64,000 nt of DNA from Rariglobus sp041662485 (GTDB taxonomy: Bacteria > Verrucomicrobiota > Verrucomicrobiia > Opitutales > Opitutaceae): the NCBI GenBank assembly GCA_041662485.1, contig JBAZSJ010000004.1:1-64000 (forward strand), written 5' to 3'. The notes beneath the pieces were generated by a model. The model made no database searches. It was not told the origin of the DNA and worked only from the letters and a program-made list of their open reading frames with translations. Shown in pieces: positions 36,245-44,719 of this stretch. Every line of letters starts with the position of its first letter. The stretch's first letter is position 1. Both the position numbers and the translations under genes were made by a program.

Positions 36245-36841
36245 ATGACCCCCTCCTTCGAGAAACTCCAGCAGCAGCTCAAGCAGCTGCCGGGGGTCGG
36301 GTATCGCTCGGCGGAGCGGATGGCGTTGCACCTCCTCGTGGGCAAGCCCTCTTCGCTGCCGGTTCTGATGAACGCGTTGGAAGAGGCCTCGCGAAGCGTG
36401 CGGCGTTGCGCGCGCTGCGGCAGCCTGGCCGAGGACGAACTCTGCGCGATCTGCGCGGACGAACGTCGCGACCACCGCATCGTGTGCGTCGTCGAACACG
36501 TGCCCGATCTCGTGGCGTTGGAACGCTCCGGCGCGTATCGCGGCGGCTACCATGTGCTGCACGGAAAACTTTCGCCGATCCACGGCGTGGGTCCGGCCGA
36601 CATCAACTTGAGCGGACTGCTGGCTCGGGTGCAGGGCGGCGAGGTGCGCGAATTGATCCTCGCCCTGTCGAACGACGTCGAGGGCGAGGCGACCTGCCAT
36701 TATCTCACGCAACACCTGCCGCCCGACGGAGCGGTGAAGGTGACGCGCATCGGCTTCGGCCTGCCGAGCGGCGGCGGGGTGCTTTACGCGGACTCGGTGA
36801 CGCTGAAAAGCGCGCTGGACGCGCGGCGCGAATATTCCTGA
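36245..36841 (+). CDS. recR: Recombination mediator protein RecR
   Basis: The 198-residue protein has the helix-hairpin-helix LPGVGYRSAERMA at residues 15-27. A zinc finger follows with Cys55, Cys58, Cys67 and Cys70, then a Toprim domain beginning VVEHVPDLVALE and the C-terminal GFGLPSGG. It loads RecA on gapped DNA together with RecF/RecO. Length and motif order match RecR closely. It follows ybaB on the same strand. Confidence 0.97.
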   Translation: MTPSFEKLQQQLKQLPGVGYRSAERMALHLLVGKPSSLPVLMNALEEASRSVRRCARCGSLAEDELCAICADERRDHRIVCVVEHVPDLVALERSGAYRGGYHVLHGKLSPIHGVGPADINLSGLLARVQGGEVRELILALSNDVEGEATCHYLTQHLPPDGAVKVTRIGFGLPSGGGVLYADSVTLKSALDARREYS

Positions 36842-36845
36842 GAGG

Positions 36846-36868
36846 TCCGGCCCTTTGCGGCCGCCGGA
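36846..36868. terminator. Short hairpin between convergent recR and histidine kinase genes
   Basis: TCCGGC at 36846-36851 pairs with GCCGGA at 36863-36868 across an 11-base loop, in the 29 bases between the stop codons of two convergent genes. No T-run follows on either strand, so it is at best a weak bidirectional terminator. Confidence 0.3.
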
Positions 36869-36870
36869 GT

Positions 36871-38328
36871 TCAGGTGGCGGGAGGGGAGGGCAGGCTGAC
36901 GGTGAACGTGGCGCCTTGCCCGAGCGAACTTACGGCCTTGATGCTGCCGCCGTGATTTTCGGCGATGATTCGCGCGATGGCCAGTCCGAGCCCGGTGTGG
37001 CCGGATGAGCCGGCGCGGGCTTTGTCCGCGCGGTAAAAACGCTCGAAGATATGGGGCAGGTCCTCGGCGGAAATGCCGGGGCCGGGATCGCTCACGGAGA
37101 AGAAAACCTGTCCGTCATCGTAGCCGGTGGTGATGTGCACGGTGCCGCCCGTGGAGTCCGGGTTTTGGTGCTGGATGGCGTTGCCGACGATGTTGGCGGC
37201 GAGGATGGAAAGCATGGAGGAATCCGCGAGGCACGGGGCGGGTTGCAGGTGGGTTTCCAGCGTGATGCCGCGGGCGTCGGCGAGCGGCTGGAGCTGGCCG
37301 GCGGTGTCGCGGAGGACATCGGCGAGGTCGCACGGCTGATGCACAAGCGTGTTCCGGTCGGAACACACTTGTGCATCGGAGGGGGAGGTGGCTTCCTGGC
37401 GGGCGAGGAGGAGGAGGGATTCGATCAGGCGGCGCATGCGCTCGGCGGTGGCCTGACAGGTGGCCAGGGCGTCGCGATACTCCTCGGGCTTGCGGTCGCG
37501 CTTGAGGATGCGCTGGGTTTCGGCGAGCAAGATCGTCACGGGCGTGCGCAGTTCGTGGGAGGCGTCGGCGGTGAACTGGCGCTGGCGCTCGAATGCCGTG
37601 TGGAGGCGCTCGAAAGTCTGGTTGAGCACCAGGCTGAGCTGGTCGAGTTCGCTGTCGGTGCCGGAGGTGTCGATACGTTCGGCGAGATTTCCCTCGGCGA
37701 TGCGCGTGGCGGCGTGGCTGATGGCGGCGATGGGCTGGATGGCGCGGCCGGCGAGCCACCAGCCGCCGAGCAGGCCGAGGAGCCACACGCCGAGGCCGGA
37801 GGCGGCGAGCAGCCAGGCGAAGCGGCGCATCTCGTCGCGTTCGCGGGTGATGTCGCGGCCGATGATGCTGCTGAAGCCGCGCGCCGAGCTGCGCAGGGAT
37901 TCGCGGCGGAGGCCGGCGGCGCGGGTCGCCTCGTTGAATCCGTTGGCTGGCACGGGAAGGGGGACGAGATCGGCGGGCGCGTTGGCCGATTGGAGAAGAA
38001 TGCGGCCGTCGCCATCGCGGATGCTGAAGTAGGAGCTGTCGGCGAAACGGGCGATCACGTCTGGCGGCAGCGTGATCGTGCCTGCGAGGAGGTGTCCGGC
38101 CAGTTCCTCGGGTCGCATCGGTCCGGCGTCCTTTTCGGGTTTGGCCGCATCCATGAGGGTGCGGATGAGCAGGTGTTCCGACTCCTGCAGCTCACGGTCC
38201 ACGCGGCGGAGCTGATGGTCCCAGGCGAAGTGATAGGCCGTGACGCAAAACGCGGCGATGGCGACGAAGAGGATCGCGCCGTGCCACGCCTGGATGCGCC
38301 AGCGGATGGAGTGCAGAAAAGAACTCAT
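36871..38328 (-). CDS. Two-component sensor histidine kinase
   Basis: The 485-residue inner-membrane protein has one membrane helix near residues 16-34, a roughly 130-residue periplasmic sensor part, a second helix at about 171-194 and a HAMP domain. The dimerisation motif ADASHELRTP places the phosphorylated histidine at 258, and the ATPase domain has NIVGNAIQH, DPGPGISAEDLPHIFERFYR and GHTGLGLAIARII. The start at 38328 puts the first helix in the normal position. The response regulator gene ends 76 bases upstream, so the pair forms one operon, next to the MacAB-type genes. The signal is unknown. Confidence 0.93.
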   Translation of the reverse strand: MSSFLHSIRWRIQAWHGAILFVAIAAFCVTAYHFAWDHQLRRVDRELQESEHLLIRTLMDAAKPEKDAGPMRPEELAGHLLAGTITLPPDVIARFADSSYFSIRDGDGRILLQSANAPADLVPLPVPANGFNEATRAAGLRRESLRSSARGFSSIIGRDITRERDEMRRFAWLLAASGLGVWLLGLLGGWWLAGRAIQPIAAISHAATRIAEGNLAERIDTSGTDSELDQLSLVLNQTFERLHTAFERQRQFTADASHELRTPVTILLAETQRILKRDRKPEEYRDALATCQATAERMRRLIESLLLLARQEATSPSDAQVCSDRNTLVHQPCDLADVLRDTAGQLQPLADARGITLETHLQPAPCLADSSMLSILAANIVGNAIQHQNPDSTGGTVHITTGYDDGQVFFSVSDPGPGISAEDLPHIFERFYRADKARAGSSGHTGLGLAIARIIAENHGGSIKAVSSLGQGATFTVSLPSPPAT

Positions 38329-38404
38329 GGAGCAGGACGGTTGGGAGAGTGCGGAAGCGAGAAACACCACTCGCTGGCGCTCGCGGCTACGGGTGCGAGC
38401 GGGG

Positions 38405-39055
38405 TCATGGGATGCTGTAGCCCAGGCCGCGCCGGGTGGTGATCAGGTCGTGGCCGAGTTTTTTGCGGAGGTTGGACACGTGGACGTCGAGGAGATTGGA
38501 GAGCGTGTCGTCGTCCTCGTCGAACAGGTGCTCGTAAAGGGTCGCCCGGCTCACGACCTCGCCGCGATGAAGCGCGAGGTATTCGAACAGCGAGTATTCG
38601 CGGGCGGTGAGCGGCACGTTCGTCCCGTCCAGGCTCACGAGGCGGGCGGTGGTGTCGAGGGTGACGGCGCCGATGGAGACGAGCGCCTGCGTCTGCCCGG
38701 CGGCGCGGCGGATCAGGGCGCGGACGCGGGCGAGCAGTTCGTCTATGTCGAAGGGCTTGGTGAGATAGTCGTCGGCGCCGTGGTCGAGTCCTTTGATGCG
38801 ATCGGGGACGGTGTCGCGCGCGGTAAGCATGAGCACGGGCGTGCGGATGTCGGGACGGAGCCCGGCGAGGACGCCCCAGCCGTCGAGCTTCGGCAGCATC
38901 ACGTCGAGCACGACGGCGTCGTAGGAACCCTGCCTGGCCTTGCGCAGCCCCTCGGCTCCGTCATCGGCGGTGTCCACCGCGTAGCCTTCCTCGCGGAAGG
39001 TGGCGGCGAGGCTGCGAAGGAGCGCGGGATCGTCTTCGATGACGAGAAGTCTCAT
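38405..39055 (-). CDS. OmpR/PhoB-type response regulator
   Basis: The 216-residue protein has a receiver domain with IEDDP and phosphoacceptor Asp51, MLTARDTVPDRIKG, and Lys in DYLTKPFDIDEL. The winged-helix DNA-binding domain follows with LTAREYSLFEYLALHRGEVV and LDVHVSNLRKKLG. It is paired with the kinase at 36871-38328. Directly upstream on the same strand lie the exporter genes, 9 bases before it, so it may be cotranscribed with the system it controls. Confidence 0.95.
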   Translation of the reverse strand: MRLLVIEDDPALLRSLAATFREEGYAVDTADDGAEGLRKARQGSYDAVVLDVMLPKLDGWGVLAGLRPDIRTPVLMLTARDTVPDRIKGLDHGADDYLTKPFDIDELLARVRALIRRAAGQTQALVSIGAVTLDTTARLVSLDGTNVPLTAREYSLFEYLALHRGEVVSRATLYEHLFDEDDDTLSNLLDVHVSNLRKKLGHDLITTRRGLGYSIP

Positions 39056-39064
39056 GGGTGCGGG

Positions 39065-40279
39065 TTATTCATGCCGCAAGGCGTCGATGGGATCAAGGCG
39101 CGCGGCGCGGCGCGCGGGGGTGAAGCCGAAGATCACGCCGACGGCGGCGGAGAACAGGAAGGCGACGACGTTGATCTGGAGGTTGAACACAAAGCCCACT
39201 CCGATAAGCGGGGCGATGACGGCGCAGAGGAGCACCGCGAACGCGAGGCCCGCGACTCCGCCGATGCAGGAGAGCGTCACGGCCTCGACGAGAAACTGGA
39301 GCAGCACCTCGCGGGCGGTCGCGCCGATGGCGAGACGGATGCCGATCTCGCGGGTGCGTTCGGTGACGGAGACGAGCATGATGTTCATGATGCCGATGCC
39401 GCCGACGAGGAGGGATACGCCGGAGACGGCGGCGAGAAGCATCGTCATGACCCTGGTGGAGGAACTCAGGGTGTCGGCGATCTGGCGGGTGTCCATCACG
39501 CTGAAATTGTTGTCCTGGTTGGATTGCAAGTTGCGGCGCTGGCGGAGGAGCGAGGTGATGTCGGCGATGAGCGAGGCGCTGTCGGCGCCGTCTTCGGCGG
39601 AGATGTTGATCATGCCGATGTCGCGGGAGGAGGTTTTGCCGATCATGCGGCGCTGGAGGGAAGTGAGCGGGACGACGAGGGTGTCGTCCTGGTCGCCCAT
39701 GCCGGCCTGGCCCTTGGTGGCGAGGAGACCGATGATCTCGACGGAGGCCTTGCCGAGGCGGATTTTTTGGCCGATGGGGTTTTCGTCGCCGAAGAGTTCC
39801 TTGCGGACGGTGTTGCCGATGACGGCGACGGCGGCGCCTGATTTGTATTCGGCCTCGGTGAAGAAGCGGCCGTCGGCGAGCGACCAGCGGTTGATCTGGA
39901 AGTAGTCCACGGTGGTGCCGACGGTGGAGGTGGAACGGGCGTTTTGAAGGTAGATGGTGCTGAGCGAGGCGTTGCGCACGGGTGAGACGGCGGCGATGCC
40001 GGCGACCTGTTCGCGAATGACGGCGACGTCCTGCTCGGTGAAATTGGGCACGCCGGCGGAGGAGGCGCGGGGACCGAAGCCGGAGCCGGGGCGGACCATG
40101 AGCAGGTTGCTGCCGAGGCTGGATATTTGCTGCCGGACGGTCTCGGTCGCGCCGTTGCCGAGCGTGACCATGGTGATGACGGCGGAGACGCCGATGATGA
40201 TGCCGAGCACCGTGAGGAAAGCGCGGGTGAGGTTGCGGCGGATCTCGCGCAACGCGATGAGGAAGGCGTTCCAGATCAT
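39065..40279 (-). CDS. MacB-like ABC transporter permease
   Basis: The 404-residue protein starts with REIRRNLTRAFLTVLGIIIGV, the N-terminal helix of the MacB/FtsX permease family, followed by a large periplasmic domain of about 200 residues. Three C-terminal helices include GGIGIMNIMLVSVTERTREIG. Unlike E. coli MacB, the ATPase is a separate protein (40276-40998), overlapping as ATGA. It likely works as a mechanotransmission exporter with the adaptor at 40995-42293 and the outer-membrane factor at 42305-43756. Confidence 0.92.
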   Translation of the reverse strand: MIWNAFLIALREIRRNLTRAFLTVLGIIIGVSAVITMVTLGNGATETVRQQISSLGSNLLMVRPGSGFGPRASSAGVPNFTEQDVAVIREQVAGIAAVSPVRNASLSTIYLQNARSTSTVGTTVDYFQINRWSLADGRFFTEAEYKSGAAVAVIGNTVRKELFGDENPIGQKIRLGKASVEIIGLLATKGQAGMGDQDDTLVVPLTSLQRRMIGKTSSRDIGMINISAEDGADSASLIADITSLLRQRRNLQSNQDNNFSVMDTRQIADTLSSSTRVMTMLLAAVSGVSLLVGGIGIMNIMLVSVTERTREIGIRLAIGATAREVLLQFLVEAVTLSCIGGVAGLAFAVLLCAVIAPLIGVGFVFNLQINVVAFLFSAAVGVIFGFTPARRAARLDPIDALRHE

Positions 40280-40998
40280 CGGGCGAGGGGGTTCCGGTTG
40301 TTGGGCCCGTCGGAAAAAATGAGCCCGTCGCGAACGTGGATGATGCGACCGGCGTGGGCGGCGACCTCGTCCTCGTGGGTGACGAGGATGATGGTGATGC
40401 CGTGGTCCACGTTGAGGCGGGTGAGGAGCTCCATGACCTCGCGGGTGGTGGCGGAGTCGAGATTGCCGGTGGGTTCGTCGGCGAAAAGCGTGCCGGGCTC
40501 GGTGACGATGGCGCGGGCGATGGCCACGCGCTGCTGTTGTCCGCCGGAGAGCTCGGCGGGGGTGTTGCGCAGCTTGGTGGGCAGGCCGACGGAGGTGAGG
40601 GCGGCGAGGGCCCTGGCGTGTCGTTCGGAGCGGGAGAGACCGCGGTAGAGCAGGGGCAGCTCGACGTTTTCGATGGCGCTGGTCCGGGCGAGCAGGTTGA
40701 AGCCCTGAAAAATGAAGCCGAGCGCATGGCGGCGAAGGAGGGAGCGGCGGTCGTTGTCGAGTTTCTCCACGGCGATGCCCTGGTAGGAGTAGTTGCCGGA
40801 GGTCGGCGTATCGAGGCAGCCAAGGAGATTCATGAGCGTGGATTTGCCGGAGCCGCTGGGGCCCATGATGGCGACGAACTCGCCCTGGTTGACGACCAGG
40901 TCGATGCCGGCGAGGGCCTGAAACGCGGCGTCGCCGTGCCCGTAGGTCTTGGTGATGCCGCGAAGCTCGATGAGGGGTGGTTGGCCGGACGTGCTCAT
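40276..40998 (-). CDS. MacB/LolD-type ABC transporter ATPase
   Basis: The 240-residue protein has Walker A MGPSGSGKST at residues 45-54, the signature AELSGGQQQRVAIARA, and Walker B LFADEPTGNLDS. The TGNLDS ending marks the MacB/LolD/FtsE subgroup. It powers the permease encoded after it. Genes of adaptor, ATPase and permease overlap by four bases each, which supports equal synthesis. Confidence 0.95.
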   Translation of the reverse strand: MSTSGQPPLIELRGITKTYGHGDAAFQALAGIDLVVNQGEFVAIMGPSGSGKSTLMNLLGCLDTPTSGNYSYQGIAVEKLDNDRRSLLRRHALGFIFQGFNLLARTSAIENVELPLLYRGLSRSERHARALAALTSVGLPTKLRNTPAELSGGQQQRVAIARAIVTEPGTLFADEPTGNLDSATTREVMELLTRLNVDHGITIILVTHEDEVAAHAGRIIHVRDGLIFSDGPNNRNPLAR

Positions 40999-42293
40999 GG
41001 GGTGACGGCGTTGGCGCGGGTGATGACGGCGAGTCCTTCCGCAAGATCCGGTCCGGCGACTTCGGTGTGGCGTTCGTCGGAGAGTCCGGTGGTCACGGAG
41101 ACGGGCTTGGGCTGTCCGTCCACGAGTATCCAGATGCGGGCGGCGCCCGGGGCGGATTTGGCGGAGGAGTCGGTCTTTCCGGGTTTGGTCGTCATGCGCG
41201 GAGGCATGGGGGTGAGGCTTTGCACGAAGGATTTTTTCTGCGCGGAGGGCGCGGAGTCCCCGGTGGCGGCCGGGTTGAACCGGAGCGCGGAGGAGGGAAC
41301 CAGGAAAACCTGTTTGCTTTCGGCGACGCGGATGTCGGCGGTCGCGGTCATGCCGGGACGCAGGCTGAGGTCGGTGTTGGCGACCTCCAACTCGGTCTCG
41401 TAGGTGACGACGTTGTCGGTGACGGCCGAGCCGTAGGAGACCTTGAGCACGTCGGCCTCGTAGGAACGGGAGGGCCAGGCGTCCACCGTGAAGGAGGCCT
41501 TCTGTCCCTTGGCGACGCGGCCGATGTCGGCCTCGGCCACGGCGACGTCGAGCTTCATGTGGTCGAGGTTTTCGGCGATGACGAAAAGCTCCGGGGCGGT
41601 GAAACTGGCGGCGACGGTCTGGCCGGGCTCGATGCTGCGGGTGAGCACGATGCCGTCGATGGGCGACTTGATCACGGCCTTGGCGAGGTCGCTTTCGTTG
41701 ATGAGAACCTGGGCGTTGGCCTCGCCAACGGCCGCCTGCGCGCTGGCAAGGTCGGCCTGCGCGCGGTCGGCGGTGGCGATGGCGGTGTCGAGGTCGGCCT
41801 GGGAGGGGACTTTTCCGCCGCTGAGCCGGTGGAGCTCCTGTTGGCGGGCGAGCGAGGCGGCGCTTTCTTTTACGGTGGCGGCGGCCACGGCGACCTTGGC
41901 CTTGGCGGAGGTGACGGCCGCGCGGCTGGCCTCCGTCTGCTGGGCGAGTTTGCTGGTGTCGAGTTTGGCGAGGGGCTGGCCCTTGACGACCTTGTCGTTG
42001 ATGTCGGCATACACCTCGAGCGCGGTGCCGGAAAGCTCGCTGCCGACGGTGACCTCGTTGGTGGGCGCGAGATTGCCGGTCGCGGTGATGGTGAGGCTGA
42101 TGTCGCCGCGCTTGAGAGGTTCGGTGAGGTAGGGCGAAGCGGTCCGGGCGGAACGGTTCAACCGGGGCAACACGAACGCGAGCACGACAAGGATGATGAT
42201 CGCGGCAATGGCGATCAGCGTGACAAGGCGGCGGCGGGTCATGGAAGCGCGGGGTTGGAGGAGCGCGGCGAGATTGGTGTCGGCAGGTTTCAT
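40995..42293 (-). CDS. MacA/HlyD-type periplasmic adaptor protein
   Basis: The 432-residue protein has a single N-terminal membrane helix at about residues 21-42, a lipoyl half-motif around VTVGSELSGTALEVYADIND, a long alpha-helical hairpin from about residue 110 to 200, and a second lipoyl part with IKSPIDGIVLTRSIEPGQTV. A beta-barrel domain follows. It bridges the inner-membrane permease and the outer-membrane factor. An insert of about 50 residues rich in Ser, Lys and Pro (near residues 350-400) precedes the last domain and is unusual. Confidence 0.9.
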   Translation of the reverse strand: MKPADTNLAALLQPRASMTRRRLVTLIAIAAIIILVVLAFVLPRLNRSARTASPYLTEPLKRGDISLTITATGNLAPTNEVTVGSELSGTALEVYADINDKVVKGQPLAKLDTSKLAQQTEASRAAVTSAKAKVAVAAATVKESAASLARQQELHRLSGGKVPSQADLDTAIATADRAQADLASAQAAVGEANAQVLINESDLAKAVIKSPIDGIVLTRSIEPGQTVAASFTAPELFVIAENLDHMKLDVAVAEADIGRVAKGQKASFTVDAWPSRSYEADVLKVSYGSAVTDNVVTYETELEVANTDLSLRPGMTATADIRVAESKQVFLVPSSALRFNPAATGDSAPSAQKKSFVQSLTPMPPRMTTKPGKTDSSAKSAPGAARIWILVDGQPKPVSVTTGLSDERHTEVAGPDLAEGLAVITRANAVTP

Positions 42294-42304
42294 GGCGTTT
42301 AAAG

Positions 42305-43756
42305 TCAGGGCGCGTTGGAGGCGGTTTTCACGGGGCTCCAGCCGCCGCCGAGGGATTTGTAGAGCTGGATGTGGGCGGAGATCTGGTCGGCCCGGGTGGA
42401 CACGACCTGTTCTTCGAGCGAGAGGGTCGTGCGCTGGGTGTCGAGCAGGGAGAGGAGATCGATGGTGCCGGCCTTGTATTGAAGCGCGGCGAGGGCCTGG
42501 GCTTCGCGCGCGGAGGACGCCGCCTTTTGGAGCGCGGCGAGGGTTTCCGAGGTGCGGCTGACGGCGATCAGGGCGTTTTCGACTTCGGAAAGGGCGGAGA
42601 GAACGGAGGATTCGTAGGCGATCAACGCCTGTTTTTCCTGCTCGGTCTGGACGATGATCGTCTGGCGGATGCGACCGGCGTCGAAGATCGGCGCGGTGAG
42701 TCCGCCGAGGACGCTGGCCGTCACGGAGTCGGGATTGAAGAGCCGGCCGGCCTTGAGCGCCTCGACGCCGAGCGAGCCGCCGAGCGTGAGCGAGGGCAGG
42801 CGTTCGCGCCGTGCGGACGAAGTGCGGGCGGCGGCGGCTTTCACGGCGTATTCCGCGGCGCGCACGTCCGGGCGCTGGCGGAGGGTGTCGGCGGGAATGC
42901 CGGTGGCGAGGGTCGCGGGAATATCAGGCAGCGCCGTTTTTGAGGAGAGGAGCGTATCGAGCGCGCCCGGGGCGAGGCCCGAGAGCAAGGCGAGCTGGTT
43001 GCGGGTTTGCGCGGCAGTCTGTTCCAATGCCGGGATCGAGGAGCGCGTCTGTTCGAGGGAGGTGTTGGCCTGGAGCGTGTCGAGCGCGGCGCCGGTTCCG
43101 GCCTGCTCGCGCCAGCGCGTGAGGTCCAGGGTTTCCTCACGGGTGGCGAGGCTGCTCCTCACCACGGCGAGCCGGGCTTCCGCGGAGCGCAACGTCACGT
43201 AGGCGGAGGCGATTTCGGCGGCGAGACTGACCTGGGCGGCGTGGAAGTTTTCGGCGGTCTGGGCGAGGTCGGCGTCGGCGGCGGAAAGCGTTTGGAGCTG
43301 TTTGCCGAAGAGATCGACTTCCCAACTGGCATCCAGCGAGGCGCCGTAGGATTCGGACGTCGAGGTGACGCCGGTGTTGCGGTTGTGAGTGCGCGTGCTT
43401 GCGCCGGATACACCGGCGGAGAGCGACGGAAACAGGGATGCTTTGGTGGTGGCGCGGACGGCGCGCGACTCGGCGATTTTGGAGAGGGCGGTGCGGACGT
43501 CCGGGCTGTTGACGAGGGCGCCGTCGATCAGGCGGTCGAGGACGGGATCGTCGAAACGAGTCCACCAGCGGGCGAGGGACGCGGGGTCGAGCGGGCCGGC
43601 GTCGGCCGCGGATTGCCGCCATTGCGAGGGCACGGCAACGGACGATGCGGACGTCGGGCCGGACGGGTTCGTGGAGCAGGCGTTGAGCAGCAGCAAGGGC
43701 AGCGCCAGCAGGGAGCGGCGGGCGGCGATCGAAAGAAAATGAGGGGACTGGCGCAT
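42305..43756 (-). CDS. Outer-membrane efflux lipoprotein (NodT/OprM-like)
   Basis: The 483-residue protein has a lipoprotein signal with LLLLNAC and the lipidated cysteine at 27, then the two long helical repeats of the TolC/OprM fold. WWTRFDDPVLDRLIDGALVN and LFGKQLQTLSAADAD are NodT-family landmarks, and RQRPDVRAAEYAVKAA is the conserved proline-aspartate turn. The ATG at 43756 is chosen because it places the signal helix at the N-terminus. It completes a MacAB-TolC-like export machine with the three genes after it. Confidence 0.92.
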   Translation of the reverse strand: MRQSPHFLSIAARRSLLALPLLLLNACSTNPSGPTSASSVAVPSQWRQSAADAGPLDPASLARWWTRFDDPVLDRLIDGALVNSPDVRTALSKIAESRAVRATTKASLFPSLSAGVSGASTRTHNRNTGVTSTSESYGASLDASWEVDLFGKQLQTLSAADADLAQTAENFHAAQVSLAAEIASAYVTLRSAEARLAVVRSSLATREETLDLTRWREQAGTGAALDTLQANTSLEQTRSSIPALEQTAAQTRNQLALLSGLAPGALDTLLSSKTALPDIPATLATGIPADTLRQRPDVRAAEYAVKAAAARTSSARRERLPSLTLGGSLGVEALKAGRLFNPDSVTASVLGGLTAPIFDAGRIRQTIIVQTEQEKQALIAYESSVLSALSEVENALIAVSRTSETLAALQKAASSAREAQALAALQYKAGTIDLLSLLDTQRTTLSLEEQVVSTRADQISAHIQLYKSLGGGWSPVKTASNAP

Positions 43757-43870
43757 GGCTGTAACCGCGGACAGGACCGCAGCGTGCGCACAGAGTAGCA
43801 GGTCCAACCTTTAGAGAACGTGAAGAGCGCGCTGGACGTGCGCGGAGATTTTGCACGAGGATGGCGGCTC

Positions 43871-44704
43871 ATGGCCAAGCCCGCGCTTTCTTCGCTCTAC
43901 AAAACGGCTTTCGTGACCGGCGCGAGCCGCGGGCTGGGGAAAGCTTTCGTGGAGATGCTGCTCGCCGAGGGCGTGCAGGTGTGGGGCACGGCGCGCGAAA
44001 CCGGGCGCTTGGAGCCGCTGGCCCGGCATGACGGATTTACGGGGGTGACGCTTGATCTGCGCAACGGGGCGGACGCCGAGGCGGCATTTGCGCAGGCGGC
44101 GGCGCAAGCGGGCGGGTTTGATCTGGTGATCAACAACGCCGGCTATGGTTTTTTTGCCGATGCGCTGGAGGCCGACGCAGAGGTGTGGCACGGGCAGATC
44201 GAGGATCTGTTGCAGACGACGCTGCGTCTTGGTCGGCTGGCGTTGCGCGACATGCGGACTAAAGGGCGAGGCTGTCTCGTCAACGTGAGTTCGCTCGCGG
44301 TGGAATTTCCGATTCCCTACATGAGCGGCTACAACGTCGCCAAGGCGGGACTCTCGGCGTGGAGCGAGAGCGTGGGCTATGAACTCGCGGGCACGGGCAT
44401 CGCGGTGATTGACCTGCGTCCGGGGGATTTTTGCACGGACTTCAACCGCGCGGCGGAACGCGTGGAGAGCGGTGAGGCCAAATTGCGGATGCAGAGGGTG
44501 TGGGCGCGGCTGGAGGCCGCGCTGGAGGGATCGCCGTCGCCAGGACGGGCCGCGTCGGATTTGCACCGGGCACTGCTTCGCCGGCATCGCGGGCTGTTGC
44601 GCACCGGATCATTTTTTCAGGCGAGGCTTGCGCCTTTTTTGGCGCGTTTCGCGCCGGCGGCGTGGTGCGTTGCGGTGCAGCGGAGATATTTCGGCCTGAA
44701 GTAA
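43871..44704 (+). CDS. Short-chain dehydrogenase/reductase
   Basis: The 277-residue protein has the NAD(P) site TGASRGLG at residues 17-24, NNAG at 89-92 and the catalytic triad Ser (NVSS, near 141), Tyr154 and Lys158 in YNVAK. The tail RYFGLK and the hydrophobic C-terminal stretch LAPFLARFAPAAWCVAV suggest membrane association. Its layout is close to 3-ketosphinganine-reductase-like and fatty-acyl SDRs. It faces the alpha-oxoamine synthase gene with 15 bases between the stops. The GTG at 43820 would add 17 residues and is less likely. Confidence 0.85.
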   Translation: MAKPALSSLYKTAFVTGASRGLGKAFVEMLLAEGVQVWGTARETGRLEPLARHDGFTGVTLDLRNGADAEAAFAQAAAQAGGFDLVINNAGYGFFADALEADAEVWHGQIEDLLQTTLRLGRLALRDMRTKGRGCLVNVSSLAVEFPIPYMSGYNVAKAGLSAWSESVGYELAGTGIAVIDLRPGDFCTDFNRAAERVESGEAKLRMQRVWARLEAALEGSPSPGRAASDLHRALLRRHRGLLRTGSFFQARLAPFLARFAPAAWCVAVQRRYFGLK

Positions 44705-44719
44705 TACCGCCGCGGGTGG

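Noticed and set aside
38240..39841. 533-codon plus-strand frame across regulator and permease genes
   Set aside because: Crosses two genes and their gap, composition is that of antisense G+C-rich DNA.
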